Below, piece by piece: positions 16,628 through 25,494 of a stretch of DNA of 64,000 bases. The position numbers and the translations under genes are program-made. The DNA lies in NCBI RefSeq assembly GCF_000472425.1, contig NZ_AXAI01000002.1:348748-412747 (forward strand). Direction: 5' to 3'. Source of the stretch: Bradyrhizobium sp. Tv2a-2. Its GTDB lineage: Bacteria > Pseudomonadota > Alphaproteobacteria > Rhizobiales > Xanthobacteraceae. The notes beneath the pieces were generated by a model. The model worked only from the letters and a program-made list of their open reading frames with translations. It did not search any database and was not told the DNA's origin. Numbering within the stretch: the stretch's first letter is position 1; each line of letters starts with the position of its first letter.

Positions 16628-18352
16628 TTGAAGCCGCCGAACCAGTTTTCATTCGCAGCATCTCGCGACGAGTTTTTGGACATGGATATCTCACTGTCAC
16701 CAACGCTGACGCCGTTGGCGCCGCTTCCTGTTACCCACGACGTCACCATCGTCACCACGCGCAAGCTTTCGCAGGCGAAGGTGATGGGTGTGCCGCCGGA
16801 AGAGTTCGGCATCGAGCGCGGTGCGCGCTCGATTCGCGACTGCAACTATTGCTTCCATGAGGTCGTAACCAAGACCGAGGCGCAACTGATCGCCGAGGGT
16901 TTTGACGAGGACCAGATCTCTTCGCTCACCGAATATACGGGGCTGACGGAGATCGAGACACTCGCCCGCGACACGGTCGAGGAGCACTTTTCGGTCAATG
17001 CCGGCGGGCTCAACTCCGCGGCACGGCTGGTCCGCATCACCGAGCATTATGTGCGGATGGACTATGAGGGCAATGGCCGTCCCTGTCTCTACCAGGTGAT
17101 CACCGGCGGCGACCAGGGCGACATCCTGCGCAAGGACGGCAAGCAGTGCATCACGCCGTTCGATGTGATGCCGTTTGCCGCGACCACGCCGGTCCCGGTC
17201 ACGCACCGTTTCTTCGGCCGCTCGATTGCCGATCTCGTGATGCCGCTGCAACGGGAGAAGACGGCACTGAAGCGCAACGCGCTGGACAACCTCTACCTCC
17301 ACAACAATCCCCGCGTCGAGGTCGCCGAGCAGAATGCCGGTCCGAACACGCTCGACGATCTCCTGGTGTCGCGCCCCGGCGGGGTGGTGCGCACCAAGAC
17401 GCCGGGTGGGCTGAACTGGCAGGTCGTGCCTGACATCACGTCTTCCATCTATCCGATGCTGCAATATCTCGACGCCGAGCTGGAGACCCGCACCGGCCTC
17501 TCCAAGCAAGCCCAGGGCATCGATGCCAATGCGCTGCAGAACCAGTCGGCGACCGCGGTCGCGCAGGTGTTTTCGGCCTCGCAAATGCGGATCAAGCTGA
17601 TCGCGCGGATCATGGCCGAGGGCGTGCGCGACATCTTCGCGCTGCTGCACGGCACGATCCGCAAGCATGGCCAGCAGCAACAGACGGTGCGCCTGCGCAA
17701 CGCCTGGATCAATGTCGATCCGCGCAACTGGAAGACCCGCGATGACATGACCATCAATGTCGGCCTCGGCAGCGGCGGCAAAGCTCAGCAATTTGCTCAA
17801 ACCATGGCGATCGCCAATGTCCAGAAGGAGCTGGTCGCCGCCGGCAAGATCAATCTGGTCAGTGATCGCGAACTCTACAACACCGCAGCGGAGCTGACGC
17901 GGATCATGGGACACAAAAGTCCCGATCTGTTCTTCAACGATCCCGCGGCGATCAATCCGCAGACCGGACAGCTCTTGCATCCGTTGCCGGCACCGCCCCA
18001 GCCGCCACCGCCGCCTCCTGACCCCAAACTGCTGGCGGCGCAGGCGAGGGCGCAGCTCGACCAGGCTACTGCCATTCACAAGGCGCAGCTCGACCGGCAG
18101 CAGGCGCAGAACGATACGATCCATCAGCAGGTTAAAATCCAGGCCGAGATCGAGCTCGCGAAGATGAAAGCCGGCCTCGATGCCAAGCTTTCGCTCTTGG
18201 ACGCGCATCTAAAAGCTGTGAGCGAGGCGCAGAAGATTCAGCATGCGCGGGAGCACCACCGCATGGATATCGCCGAGACCGCGGCCGGCTTGGCGGCCAG
18301 CGCTCCCAGCCATCAGGCAAAACGGCACCACTGGATCGATGGAGCGGAGTAA
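16628..18352 (+). CDS. Phage portal protein, C-terminal three quarters of a split gene
   Basis: The open frame begins at TTG 16628, but true portal sequence starts at GACATGG (16679), in frame with the 5' part that ends at 11096-11102. It encodes 557 residues of portal: VPPEEFGIERGARSI, ITPFDVMPF, HRFFGRSIADLVMPLQ, ELETRTGLSKQAQG. It ends in a Pro-rich stretch and a long helical Gln/Ala-rich tail (about 470-560) suited to the portal barrel. Portal forms the dodecameric ring through which DNA enters and leaves. Separation from its N-terminus by 5.6 kb of cargo makes the phage probably defective. Confidence 0.85.
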   Translation: MKPPNQFSFAASRDEFLDMDISLSPTLTPLAPLPVTHDVTIVTTRKLSQAKVMGVPPEEFGIERGARSIRDCNYCFHEVVTKTEAQLIAEGFDEDQISSLTEYTGLTEIETLARDTVEEHFSVNAGGLNSAARLVRITEHYVRMDYEGNGRPCLYQVITGGDQGDILRKDGKQCITPFDVMPFAATTPVPVTHRFFGRSIADLVMPLQREKTALKRNALDNLYLHNNPRVEVAEQNAGPNTLDDLLVSRPGGVVRTKTPGGLNWQVVPDITSSIYPMLQYLDAELETRTGLSKQAQGIDANALQNQSATAVAQVFSASQMRIKLIARIMAEGVRDIFALLHGTIRKHGQQQQTVRLRNAWINVDPRNWKTRDDMTINVGLGSGGKAQQFAQTMAIANVQKELVAAGKINLVSDRELYNTAAELTRIMGHKSPDLFFNDPAAINPQTGQLLHPLPAPPQPPPPPPDPKLLAAQARAQLDQATAIHKAQLDRQQAQNDTIHQQVKIQAEIELAKMKAGLDAKLSLLDAHLKAVSEAQKIQHAREHHRMDIAETAAGLAASAPSHQAKRHHWIDGAE

Positions 18353-18356
18353 TCCA

Positions 18357-18656
18357 ATGACTGATGAAAGCCGGCTGCGCGAGGCGGCCGCTAAGGCCGC
18401 ACGAGCGCAGGAGCTACTTGATAACGAGCTTCTTGCCGACGCGTTTGAAAGCTTGGAGAAGACCTACATCGCAGCGTGGCGTGTCACGACCATCGACGAT
18501 TCGGCAGGAAGGGAGAAGCTGTTTGTCGCCATCAATATCATTGGCAAAGTGCGTGATCATCTTGCAAGCGTCGTTGCCAATGGCAGGCTGGCCGAGGCCG
18601 AATTGAAGGAGCTTGCGTATTTAGCGGAAAGGAAGCGAAGGTTCGGGATATTGTGA
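18357..18656 (+). CDS. Small helical phage protein (gene X), follows portal
   Basis: 99 residues and almost wholly helical (ESRLREAAAKAARAQELLDN, then KVRDHLASVVANGRLAEAEL), ending LAERKRRFGIL. It starts 4 bases after portal. Family not recognised; place and character would fit a small packaging or scaffold-type factor. Its last codons recur as debris at 20361-20404 and 21751-21789, so its 3' end is the recombination arm for the junction-IV cassettes. Confidence 0.6.
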   Translation: MTDESRLREAAAKAARAQELLDNELLADAFESLEKTYIAAWRVTTIDDSAGREKLFVAINIIGKVRDHLASVVANGRLAEAELKELAYLAERKRRFGIL

Positions 18657-18704
18657 ATATTTTGTTGCAGCCGACGCAACCAGGGCGCGTTCTAGGAGCA
18701 CCGT

Positions 18705-19286
18705 ATGATGTGGCTTAAATGCTTTGCGATCGTCGCCATCGTCGGCGCGGTGCTTGGGCCGTGCGGACTGGAGTTTTTTTATTTTCTCTATCCGCCGATT
18801 GCGGATTGGTGCGATTGGGTCGGCGGTCTCTGCCTGGTTCCTGTATTGCTCCTTTCGCTCGGAGCGTTGATCAAGCTTCGTTGGAAATGGATCACGATCT
18901 TCGCTGTCGCCTGGGGGTTGATACTCCTTCCCGTGCTCGGATTTGTTGCGCCCTTTGCATGGTTAAGTCACCAGGGCTTTCATACCCACACGCTCCTGGA
19001 TCAGAACTATCTCTCCAGATGTCGCCTGATCGATGTTGTCGAAGATGGCAAGACACAGAAAGTCGGCTTCTGCGAACACTTTGATCACCTCGAGATCTGC
19101 GACTTTATCATGTATGACACGACGGGACAGTTCGTTCTGCCTGCTTCGCGGAGAACGCCGGAATGGAAGCAGGCGATTGCGGCAGTTGCTGCGAATTCGC
19201 TGGTCTCGCCCGACGACGATGCCCTGCATCTGTTCGGAAGCTTCTATCTGGTCATAACCATCAGCGGTCCCGGGTGCTTAGGGTGA
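18705..19286 (+). CDS. Three-helix membrane protein with periplasmic domain, candidate immunity (copy 1)
   Basis: 193 residues. Hydrophobic segments lie near 6-26 (with LEFFYFLYPP), 42-57 and 63-85. A domain of about 105 residues follows, with four conserved cysteines (SRCRLID, GFCEHFDHLEIC, SGPGC) and a YDTTGQFVLPASRRTPEWK motif. Paralogues stand at 20493 and 24790. It lies 145 bases ahead of an intact effector. Its promoter seems lost: the upstream stretch jumps from GCAACC straight to GTTCTAGG, lacking about 25 bases that in the sister cassettes hold the -35 box and first LexA half. Confidence 0.7.
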   Translation: MMWLKCFAIVAIVGAVLGPCGLEFFYFLYPPIADWCDWVGGLCLVPVLLLSLGALIKLRWKWITIFAVAWGLILLPVLGFVAPFAWLSHQGFHTHTLLDQNYLSRCRLIDVVEDGKTQKVGFCEHFDHLEICDFIMYDTTGQFVLPASRRTPEWKQAIAAVAANSLVSPDDDALHLFGSFYLVITISGPGCLG

Positions 19287-19363
19287 TCGTCCGTCGCGCA
19301 TAAGTTCGATCTCTGATCGAGAGTGGCGCCCGCTGCAAGTCGTCCTCTGCTGTGTGTCTTTAT

Positions 19364-19391
19364 CCCCGAAGGGGGCTCCCCCAATTCGGGG
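19364..19391 (+). promoter_or_regulatory. Strong hairpin ahead of effector start
   Basis: CCCCGAA pairs with TTCGGGG, enclosing GGGGG-CT-CCCCC. It lies between the partner stop and the effector ribosome site (AGGAG 19419-19423). The decayed cassette near 25450 keeps a damaged copy. It may damp effector expression relative to the partner. Confidence 0.6.
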
Positions 19392-19430
19392 TTGAGGCCT
19401 ACCTCAACTCATTTCGACAGGAGCAGCGAT

Positions 19431-20270
19431 TTGGCTGATCCGACTTTCTATGCCGCCGCGCAAGATCCGACCGCGAAAGGCAGTGTCAAAATAAGCGGCT
19501 ACGTTCCCTCAAGATTTCTGATGCGCAACGGAGCATACGTTATGGACCCGGTTCCGGGCGCATCGCAGAAGGCCTTTCTCTTTTCCGATGGCTCAGGCAA
19601 TAACAGAACGGACGGGAGGCTAGCCAATCCTAACAATTATCTGATCGTACCTGCGAATTATAGCGAGCGGCAAGCGAGGAATTTCGCGGCTAAGGTGGCG
19701 ATGGTTCACGGACTTCTAGGGCCTAGCGCGATGCTTGGGATGATGGCGAATGCATTTTGGCTAGGCGGATCTCAAGACCTGCAGCGCAATCCAGGTTGGG
19801 GCACCCCACCAAAATCTTTCGTGCCGGCCTACACAAGCGCTGCCTCGGACCATTTCGGGTACGTCACGGCAGCCGCAGGCTTGCCGCGCGCATTGGCGGA
19901 CAGCGGCGGAGGCGCTCACAATCTATATAGCTGGGCGCGAAACAAAGCGGCCGGTCTGGTAAATGGGGCGGGTAGCTCACATCCAATTCATATCGAGGGA
20001 AAGCTTGGCCTATCGAAGATCAACGAGGCCAACATCGCCCAAGGATTTGCCGCTGGTCTGGAAGCCGGTATGGCTCGTTCACCGTTCAATGACTCCGGTT
20101 ACAACGCGCAATCCTCGGAAGCGCCCGGCCAAATCGGCGATGGTCATGGCATCGCGCCTTTCTCCGCTGGGCTAGCCGGCATCAATCCCGACCAGCCGGC
20201 GCCGCCGGACTGGCCGCCGCAGCAGCACACCCAGGTCAGGTATCTCAGCTCGCAGTGCGTCCGATATTGA
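19431..20270 (+). CDS. Effector of unknown activity with junction-IV C-terminal tag D1
   Basis: 279 residues from TTG 19431, which has AGGAG seven bases upstream; the sister remnants keep the same leader and TTG. The N-terminal part is a domain I do not recognise (ADPTFYAAAQDP, PNNYLIVPANYSERQARNF, AMVHGLLGPSAMLGMMANAF, DHFGYVTAAAGLPRAL). The short hydrophobic stretch around residues 95-115 might touch membranes. The tag D1 (FNDSGYNAQ, GIAPFSAGLAGINP, WPPQQHTQVRYLSSQ) also ends the remnants at 21278-21704 and 25495-25751. It is paired with the membrane protein at 18705. Confidence 0.65.
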   Translation: MADPTFYAAAQDPTAKGSVKISGYVPSRFLMRNGAYVMDPVPGASQKAFLFSDGSGNNRTDGRLANPNNYLIVPANYSERQARNFAAKVAMVHGLLGPSAMLGMMANAFWLGGSQDLQRNPGWGTPPKSFVPAYTSAASDHFGYVTAAAGLPRALADSGGGAHNLYSWARNKAAGLVNGAGSSHPIHIEGKLGLSKINEANIAQGFAAGLEAGMARSPFNDSGYNAQSSEAPGQIGDGHGIAPFSAGLAGINPDQPAPPDWPPQQHTQVRYLSSQCVRY

Positions 20271-20360
20271 TCGCGCTTCAAATGTAACCGAAGGGCTTCG
20301 TCGTGCAGCGAAGAATACGAGCTGGCTGCGCCCTTATCCGGCCACGTGGCCCGAAATCTC

Positions 20361-20404
20361 TCTGCATATCTTGCGGAACGGAAGCGAGGGTTCAGGATAC
20401 TATA
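20361..20404 (+). pseudogene. Fragment of gene X 3' end
   Basis: Reads ...AYLAERKRGFRIL and stop, as at the end of gene X (18656). It marks the joint between the first and second junction-IV cassettes. Confidence 0.8.
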
Positions 20405-20438
20405 AGGTCCGCGGAACGACGCACAACCAGAACGGTAG

Positions 20439-20467
20439 TTGACCGTGTTCATGCATTGTTCTAGAAG
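20439..20467 (+). promoter_or_regulatory. SOS-type promoter: TTGACC, LexA box 20447-20461, TAGAAG
   Basis: A 17-base spacer containing GTTC-ATGCATT-GTTC. It drives the membrane protein at 20493. Confidence 0.8.
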
Positions 20468-20492
20468 CCCGTGAGATGCATTAGGTGAGTTC

Positions 20493-21134
20493 ATGAGTCC
20501 GACTGGATCGTGGGAGGGACAGAGCATCACCTGGTCAAAGCGTATCCTGATCTTCCTTGCTTTGTTCGGGTTGTACGGCGGAGACTTCTTTTATTTTCTC
20601 GTTCCGCCCCTCGGGTATTGGTTGCCGATAATCACGCTTGTGCTCGCGATGCCTTTGGCGTTCGTTTTCCTGGCAGCTATATTCAAGCGCCGCTGGAAGT
20701 TGGCAACGGTGTTCGCGTTGGCCTGGGCGCTGGTCGGCATTCACTTCGCCGGATCTCGGGCTGCTTCGGAGTGGGTGCGTGTCCAAGGCTTTCGTTTGCA
20801 CACACTGCTGGTTCGGGATTATTCGTCCGGGTGCGATTTGACCGAATTCGTTGAGAATGGCGTCAAGCAATCCACCGGCACGTGCGAAGGCTTTGATCGC
20901 GGAAATTATTTCGACGTTATTGTCTACGACACCACGGGCGAGTTCGTATTGCCTGCTGCGCAAAGAACACCAGCCTGGAAGCAGGCGATGGCGACGACGA
21001 TTTCGAGGGTTGTTGTGTCAGAAGAAGACCGCGCTTCTCATCTGTTCGGGAACTTCTATCACGTCTACGTACGATCTGAGGAACTCTTAGTGGCGATAGG
21101 CCTCTCAAGCCGGATTTCCGGCCAGCAACTGTAG
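20493..21134 (+). CDS. Three-helix membrane protein, candidate immunity (copy 2, orphan)
   Basis: 213 residues, related throughout to the genes at 18705 and 24790 but well diverged. Shared features are DFFYFLVPP, KRRWKLATVFALAWAL, a domain with cysteines (SGCDLTEF, GTCEGF) and VYDTTGEFVLPAAQRTP. It has a good LexA-box promoter at 20439. The effector that should follow survives only as an internally deleted remnant (21278-21704), so this is an orphan partner kept intact. That bias is what one expects if it still protects against effectors of related phages. Confidence 0.7.
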   Translation: MSPTGSWEGQSITWSKRILIFLALFGLYGGDFFYFLVPPLGYWLPIITLVLAMPLAFVFLAAIFKRRWKLATVFALAWALVGIHFAGSRAASEWVRVQGFRLHTLLVRDYSSGCDLTEFVENGVKQSTGTCEGFDRGNYFDVIVYDTTGEFVLPAAQRTPAWKQAMATTISRVVVSEEDRASHLFGNFYHVYVRSEELLVAIGLSSRISGQQL

Positions 21135-21277
21135 GATCGGCCAACGACCGAGCACCTTGATCTCGGCTACCCGGCCTGTAGTTGCCCATAACCGAACATC
21201 CTCAGGCCGGTCGAGATTGCTCGCCGGCCCGGGCCGTTTGTTGACGTTCGCTCATCTCAATTGAAGGAGCCGCGATT

Positions 21278-21704
21278 TTGTCCGATCCGATCTTCTATGT
21301 TCGCGCTCAGGTCCGCAACGATCCCCGCAAAGTAAATGGCTAGCGGGCCTACCGCGGGCACTTGCGGAGTTCGGGGGCGGCATACACAATCTCTTCAACA
21401 AGCATGTTGTTGGGGCGAACGTTGATACGAGCGGAAAGTTCGGGCTATCGAAGATCAACGAGGCCAATATTGCTCGAGGCTATGCCGCGGGTCTAGACGC
21501 CGGCAACTCCCCTTCACCGTTCAATGACTACGGCTACAACGCGCAACCTTCGGAAACGCCCGGCCAAATCGGCGATGGTCGTGGCATCGCGCCTTTCTCC
21601 GCTGGGCTAGCCGGCATCAATCCCGACGAGCCGGCACTCCCGACTTGGCCGCCGCAGCAGACCAGCCAGATTAGATATCTCAGCTCGCAGCGCGCCCAAT
21701 ATTG
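21278..21704 (+). pseudogene. Internally deleted effector, junction-IV tag D1
   Basis: Keeps the AAGGAG leader, the TTG start and 21 codons (LSDPIFYVRAQ), then TAG at 21341. Homology to the effector at 19431 resumes in another frame at LPRALAEFGGG and runs through GKFGLSKINEANIARG and the whole D1 tag to the stop. About 150 codons of the central domain are gone. Confidence 0.85.
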
Positions 21705-21750
21705 ACGCAGTTTGTTGCTGGTCATGCTCGCGATACAACCAAAGGGAGAG

Positions 21751-21789
21751 TTGACGGCAGAGCGGAAGCGGCGGTTCGGGATCCTGTGA
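21751..21789 (+). pseudogene. Fragment of gene X 3' end
   Basis: Reads ...LTAERKRRFGIL and stop. It marks the joint with the next cassette; GAGTTGAC occurs here and again in the promoter at 21821. Confidence 0.8.
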
Positions 21790-21822
21790 TTTTTCCGGAC
21801 GGCGATGCAACCAAAACGCGAG

Positions 21823-21851
21823 TTGACATAGTTCTTGGTCTGTTCTAGATG
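21823..21851 (+). promoter_or_regulatory. SOS-type promoter: TTGACA, LexA box 21831-21845, TAGATG
   Basis: A consensus -35, a 17-base spacer with GTTC-TTGGTCT-GTTC and a fair -10. The best-formed example in the window. Drives 21904. Confidence 0.85.
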
Positions 21852-21903
21852 ATCCATAAGTTTGCGCGCACGCCGCAAACTCATGATAGCGGGCTGATCT
21901 TCC

Positions 21904-22656
21904 ATGAAATTTCTCGATCGTATTTCGCTGGCTGGGTTGATGCTGTTGATCTCCAACAGCTCATACGGTGCTCAGGCCACAATGACTTGGGAAGACGGGG
22001 CATTGTGCCAATTCGAACTCAAGTTCGACCCAACGAAATATGACCGCGAGAGGCTAAAGAACACGATCGACGCCGCCTACGGAGACGATTTTTTCAGCAT
22101 TCCATCTCCGGCCATGGCCATCGATCGGGATGGCCGGATCACATCGCAGATTACGGAATTCCAGCAGGCATGTGATCGTAAGAGAGACGCTGTGGCCAAC
22201 CTGCCGCTTCTTGAACTTCCCGGAGCCGAGGAGGCGCGAAAGCTCAGTCTTGAGCAACTGGAAGAGACCTGCAGATTCGATGTGCTTGAGGCGCGTGCTG
22301 CATTGGGAGATCCGGCAGCGCTCCGCCAGTTTGCGCCATCGGCTGCACAATGCTCCTCGTACATCGACGCGTTGGAAGGAAAGACCGACCTTCGCGCCGT
22401 ATGGCGCAACATGGTCGAATCCCGCTGTCGTGACAATAGTAGGCCGGATGTCTGCAAGGCCAATTTTTTTTCAGCCGAGACGAGGCCGAACGCTGAAGCG
22501 CGAATTAAAGCGGACGTTCTGACATATGGTTGGGGCAATTGCACAACACGCTATCTGAAAACGGCGGACGTGCAGAAAGAGTCGTCGATCCGGGCGAAAC
22601 TCGAAAAGGGGCTCCGGCGGCTGTTCAAAATCAAAGCCTACCCTTGTAGCGATTAG
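21904..22656 (+). CDS. Cys-containing secreted protein, candidate immunity for the next M23 enzyme
   Basis: 250 residues with a signal peptide (core ISLAGLMLLISNSSYG, cleavage before AQAT). The mature part is acidic and partly helical with at least eight cysteines, including ALCQFEL, QACDRK, ETCRFD, AQCSSY and WGNCTTRY. Family not recognised. It directly follows the strongest LexA-box promoter and precedes the large M23 protein by 313 bases. A small GC-rich inverted repeat sits just after its stop (22659-22672). Bases 22673-22969 show no other gene. Confidence 0.65.
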   Translation: MKFLDRISLAGLMLLISNSSYGAQATMTWEDGALCQFELKFDPTKYDRERLKNTIDAAYGDDFFSIPSPAMAIDRDGRITSQITEFQQACDRKRDAVANLPLLELPGAEEARKLSLEQLEETCRFDVLEARAALGDPAALRQFAPSAAQCSSYIDALEGKTDLRAVWRNMVESRCRDNSRPDVCKANFFSAETRPNAEARIKADVLTYGWGNCTTRYLKTADVQKESSIRAKLEKGLRRLFKIKAYPCSD

Positions 22657-22969
22657 CTCGGCCGGGCGGCCGTTCTTGATCGGAATTGCGTCGCCATTGC
22701 ATTTCAAGTCCTCGTCAGTTTTTGCTTCTCGCTGAGCCGGCATTGCAGATCGTGTAATGCGCTGAAGTGTGAATCCTCGCCTCATGCTTGCCGTGGGGCA
22801 GTCAAGCCTCAAATGGTGCATTTCCTGTCGTCGATCTTCTCAAATCGATGACAGCGATCGCTCGCGCCGAGTCCTCGCGAACTGCTCATTTCGGCCAATC
22901 GATGACTTCCGCTGAACAGCTCTCCTGGGCTAGACCGTTCTCGATTGGAATAATCAAAGGAATAAGAAA

Positions 22970-24583
22970 ATGGCAACCGATCCAATAATCCAAGGGCTTA
23001 TCGATCTGTTCGAGCCGCCAGAAGACGGCCATGCGGCGCTGCCGTCGAGTGCCTTCGGTGCGTCTCGGAGCAAGGGTACAAATCCGCACGTCGGCTTTGA
23101 TGTTAGCCGCGGCCGGGGCGTGCTGCCCCACGGCCGAGTCAATTCACCTGTCTACGGCAAGATAAAGGAAATTCAATCGAAGCTCGGTCGCATTGTAATC
23201 GAGGAACGGTACCCCGGCACTAATACGCGGACAGGCTATGACGTTGAGATACTGCACACACAAAGCCAGATGGTGAAAGCCGGGGATACGGTTGTACCGA
23301 TGCAGCAAATAGGTACGCAGGGCGATGTCGGCGCGCCCGGCGCATTCCACGCGCACATACAAGTGTTCCATGGCGATAGAACGCCGCTCAATCCACTGAG
23401 GCACCTGTTCGAGTATCACCATCCTGGCGCGCCGGTGCCGCCTCTGCCTGAGTTTGAACCGCTGCAAGTGCCGCCGCGCGTGAAGGGTGGCTCGGCGTTG
23501 CAGCCCGACACGCCGCGGCCGCCGGTGCCGGGCGCTGTACCGACACCGGACAATCCGCCTCTGGCGACCGCACCAGCGCCGCGAATTCCGAAGGACCAGC
23601 CGCGCAATCCTGGGCCGCCACTCGACATACGGCCTCCCGCTCAATCGCGTTCGCCCGTCGCTCCAGCGCCGACACCCAGCCCAAGCTTGCCGCCGTCGTC
23701 CTTTGGTCGCGAAGGCTCGGCGAGCAATCCACCCAACTTTGTGGATCGCTGGAATGCGCCGGCGCCGGCACCGTCGTCTCCTGGCATCGGTGGTTTCGCT
23801 CCACCTGGCCAGGCGAATAGCTTCAATGATCGGTTCGGCAATTGGAAATCCGACGCGCCGGATGGCTCCGTCTCCTCGCCTGCGCCCGAAGGGAGACCGG
23901 GAGGATTACCGGGCATGATCATGGATTACCTTCAACCCCAGGGGGAGCGGGCCGCCAGACGCTCCCAGGCGCAGCCGACCGGGTTGCCTTCACAACCAGG
24001 TACGCTTGGAGGGGCGGTTGATAGTCAACCGGACCAGCAGCAAGCCTCTGCTATGGCTCGTCCCGGTCTGTTCGCATCGTCGTTTCTTGGCGGCAAGCAA
24101 AATGGTTCAGGCGGTCTTGCCGGCTTATTCGGCTCTAATCCCGTCGGTCGAATGCCACCCGGAAGATTGCCGCGACCGGAGACATTGTTCAGGCCACTGC
24201 CGTTCATGAGCGGTTCGCTTCCCGACAAGCCGCCGCTCGTCCTGGCTCGGCCGGATGTTCGGTTTCCCCTCGAGGCGTTGCTTGCGCCCGATCGCGACAA
24301 GGCCTTGGACGAGTGGAGCTCGGCGCGACCGCCTCGTCAAGCCGTTCCGCGCGCGCCTGCGCCAGACAGCGGAGGATCCATCGCCGATTTGATCATGAAT
24401 TATATTCGATCGCAAAAGGCGCAGGACGCCGATCAGTCGCAACGGCCTGCGTTCAATACCGATGCGGCCCCGATGCCGCCCATCTCGTCCTATGTCGTTC
24501 CCTCAACCGATGGAGAGGACGTGTCCGACGACCCGCGCGGGCGCGCGTCTATCCGGCGGCTGTCGCGCTTCGCGGCGTTGTGA
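22970..24583 (+). CDS. Large M23 endopeptidase effector with junction-IV C-terminal tag D2
   Basis: 537 residues, preceded by AAGGAATAAG. The M23 domain occupies about 35-145: His40/Asp44 (HVGFD), EILHTQSQ with His96, and His127/His129 (HAHIQV). A Pro-rich linker of about 220 residues follows, containing DRFGNWKSD and RPGGLPGMIMDYLQ, which echo tags used at other junctions. The D2 tag then covers about 365-537: GRLPRPETL, MSGSLPDKPP, FPLEALLAPDRD, DLIMNYIRSQKAQDAD and the end RASIRRLSRF. The same tag ends the damaged gene at 27040. It cuts peptidoglycan cross-links; no signal peptide. Confidence 0.8.
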   Translation: MATDPIIQGLIDLFEPPEDGHAALPSSAFGASRSKGTNPHVGFDVSRGRGVLPHGRVNSPVYGKIKEIQSKLGRIVIEERYPGTNTRTGYDVEILHTQSQMVKAGDTVVPMQQIGTQGDVGAPGAFHAHIQVFHGDRTPLNPLRHLFEYHHPGAPVPPLPEFEPLQVPPRVKGGSALQPDTPRPPVPGAVPTPDNPPLATAPAPRIPKDQPRNPGPPLDIRPPAQSRSPVAPAPTPSPSLPPSSFGREGSASNPPNFVDRWNAPAPAPSSPGIGGFAPPGQANSFNDRFGNWKSDAPDGSVSSPAPEGRPGGLPGMIMDYLQPQGERAARRSQAQPTGLPSQPGTLGGAVDSQPDQQQASAMARPGLFASSFLGGKQNGSGGLAGLFGSNPVGRMPPGRLPRPETLFRPLPFMSGSLPDKPPLVLARPDVRFPLEALLAPDRDKALDEWSSARPPRQAVPRAPAPDSGGSIADLIMNYIRSQKAQDADQSQRPAFNTDAAPMPPISSYVVPSTDGEDVSDDPRGRASIRRLSRFAAL

Positions 24584-24709
24584 CCTATCGGCAACCTGCA
24601 TTCCCGCGCTAGCCTTATTCGAAGCGTTTGGTCCCCGTACCACTTGCCACAACCGTTTCGTTCGCTGGCCGCGGGCTGGTGTCTGGAGTCGATGCAACCG
24701 AGGCGAGAG

Positions 24710-24738
24710 TTGACAACGCTCCCTGTTTGCTCTGGTAA
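24710..24738 (+). promoter_or_regulatory. Degenerate SOS-type promoter: TTGACA, box 24718-24732
   Basis: Same layout as its sisters, but both half-sites are GCTC instead of GTTC (GCTC-CCTGTTT-GCTC) and the -10 is poor (TGGTAA). LexA binding may be lost. Drives 24790. Confidence 0.5.
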
Positions 24739-24789
24739 TTGAATTGGGCGCGGTAGCCTGTGACTGATGGATTGTTCCAGGAGCATCGG

Positions 24790-25371
24790 ATGACGTGGCC
24801 CAGGCGTATTGCAATTGTCGTCATCGTTGGTGCGGTGCTTGGTCCCTGCGGACTGGAGTTTTTCTATTTTCTCTATCCGCCAATCGCGGATTGGTCCGAT
24901 TGGGCCGGCGCTCTCTGCCTGGCTCCGCCATTGCTCCTTTCGCTCGGGGCGTTGATCAAGCTTCGGTGGGAATGGATCGCGATCTTCGCTGTCGCCTGGA
25001 GTTTGATATTTCTTCCCGCCCTTGGAGTTGTTGCGCCCTTTGAATGGCTCAGCCACCAGGGCTTTCATATCCGCACGCTCCTGGATCAGAACTATCTCTC
25101 GAAATGTCGCCTGATCGACTTTGCTGAAAATGGCAAGGCACAGAAAGTCGGCTTCTGCGAGCATTTTGATCACCTCGAGATCTGCGACTTCATCATGTAC
25201 GACACGACGGGACAATTCGTTCTGCCTGCTTCGCGAAGAACGCCGGAATGGAAGCGGGCGATTGCGGTAGTTGCCGCGAACTCGCTGGTCTCGCCCGACG
25301 ACGATGCCGTTCATCTATTCGAAAACTTTTATCGGGTCATAACCCTCAGCGGTCCCGGGTGCTCAGCGTGA
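24790..25371 (+). CDS. Three-helix membrane protein, candidate immunity (copy 3, orphan)
   Basis: 193 residues from ATG 24790, the position equivalent to the start at 18705; a start at 24760 is possible. It is very close to copy 1 along its whole length: the same LEFFYFLYPP, the same cysteine set (SKCRLID, GFCEHFDHLEIC, SGPGC) and the YDTTGQFVLPASRRTPEWK motif. The effector behind it has lost nearly all of its active domain (25495-25751), so this is a second orphan partner. Confidence 0.7.
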   Translation: MTWPRRIAIVVIVGAVLGPCGLEFFYFLYPPIADWSDWAGALCLAPPLLLSLGALIKLRWEWIAIFAVAWSLIFLPALGVVAPFEWLSHQGFHIRTLLDQNYLSKCRLIDFAENGKAQKVGFCEHFDHLEICDFIMYDTTGQFVLPASRRTPEWKRAIAVVAANSLVSPDDDAVHLFENFYRVITLSGPGCSA

Positions 25372-25494
25372 TCGTCCGGCGGGGATGACTTCGATCTCCG
25401 ATCGAGACTGGCATCCGTTGCCTGCCGTCCTGCTGTCCTTATCCCCCGAAAGCCGCTCAGCCCAATTCGGAGCTATGGCTATACCTCAGCTCAT

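Noticed and set aside
16697..18208. 503-codon open frame antisense to portal
   Set aside because: It mirrors the portal codons in a high-GC gene; the + strand text is clear portal protein.
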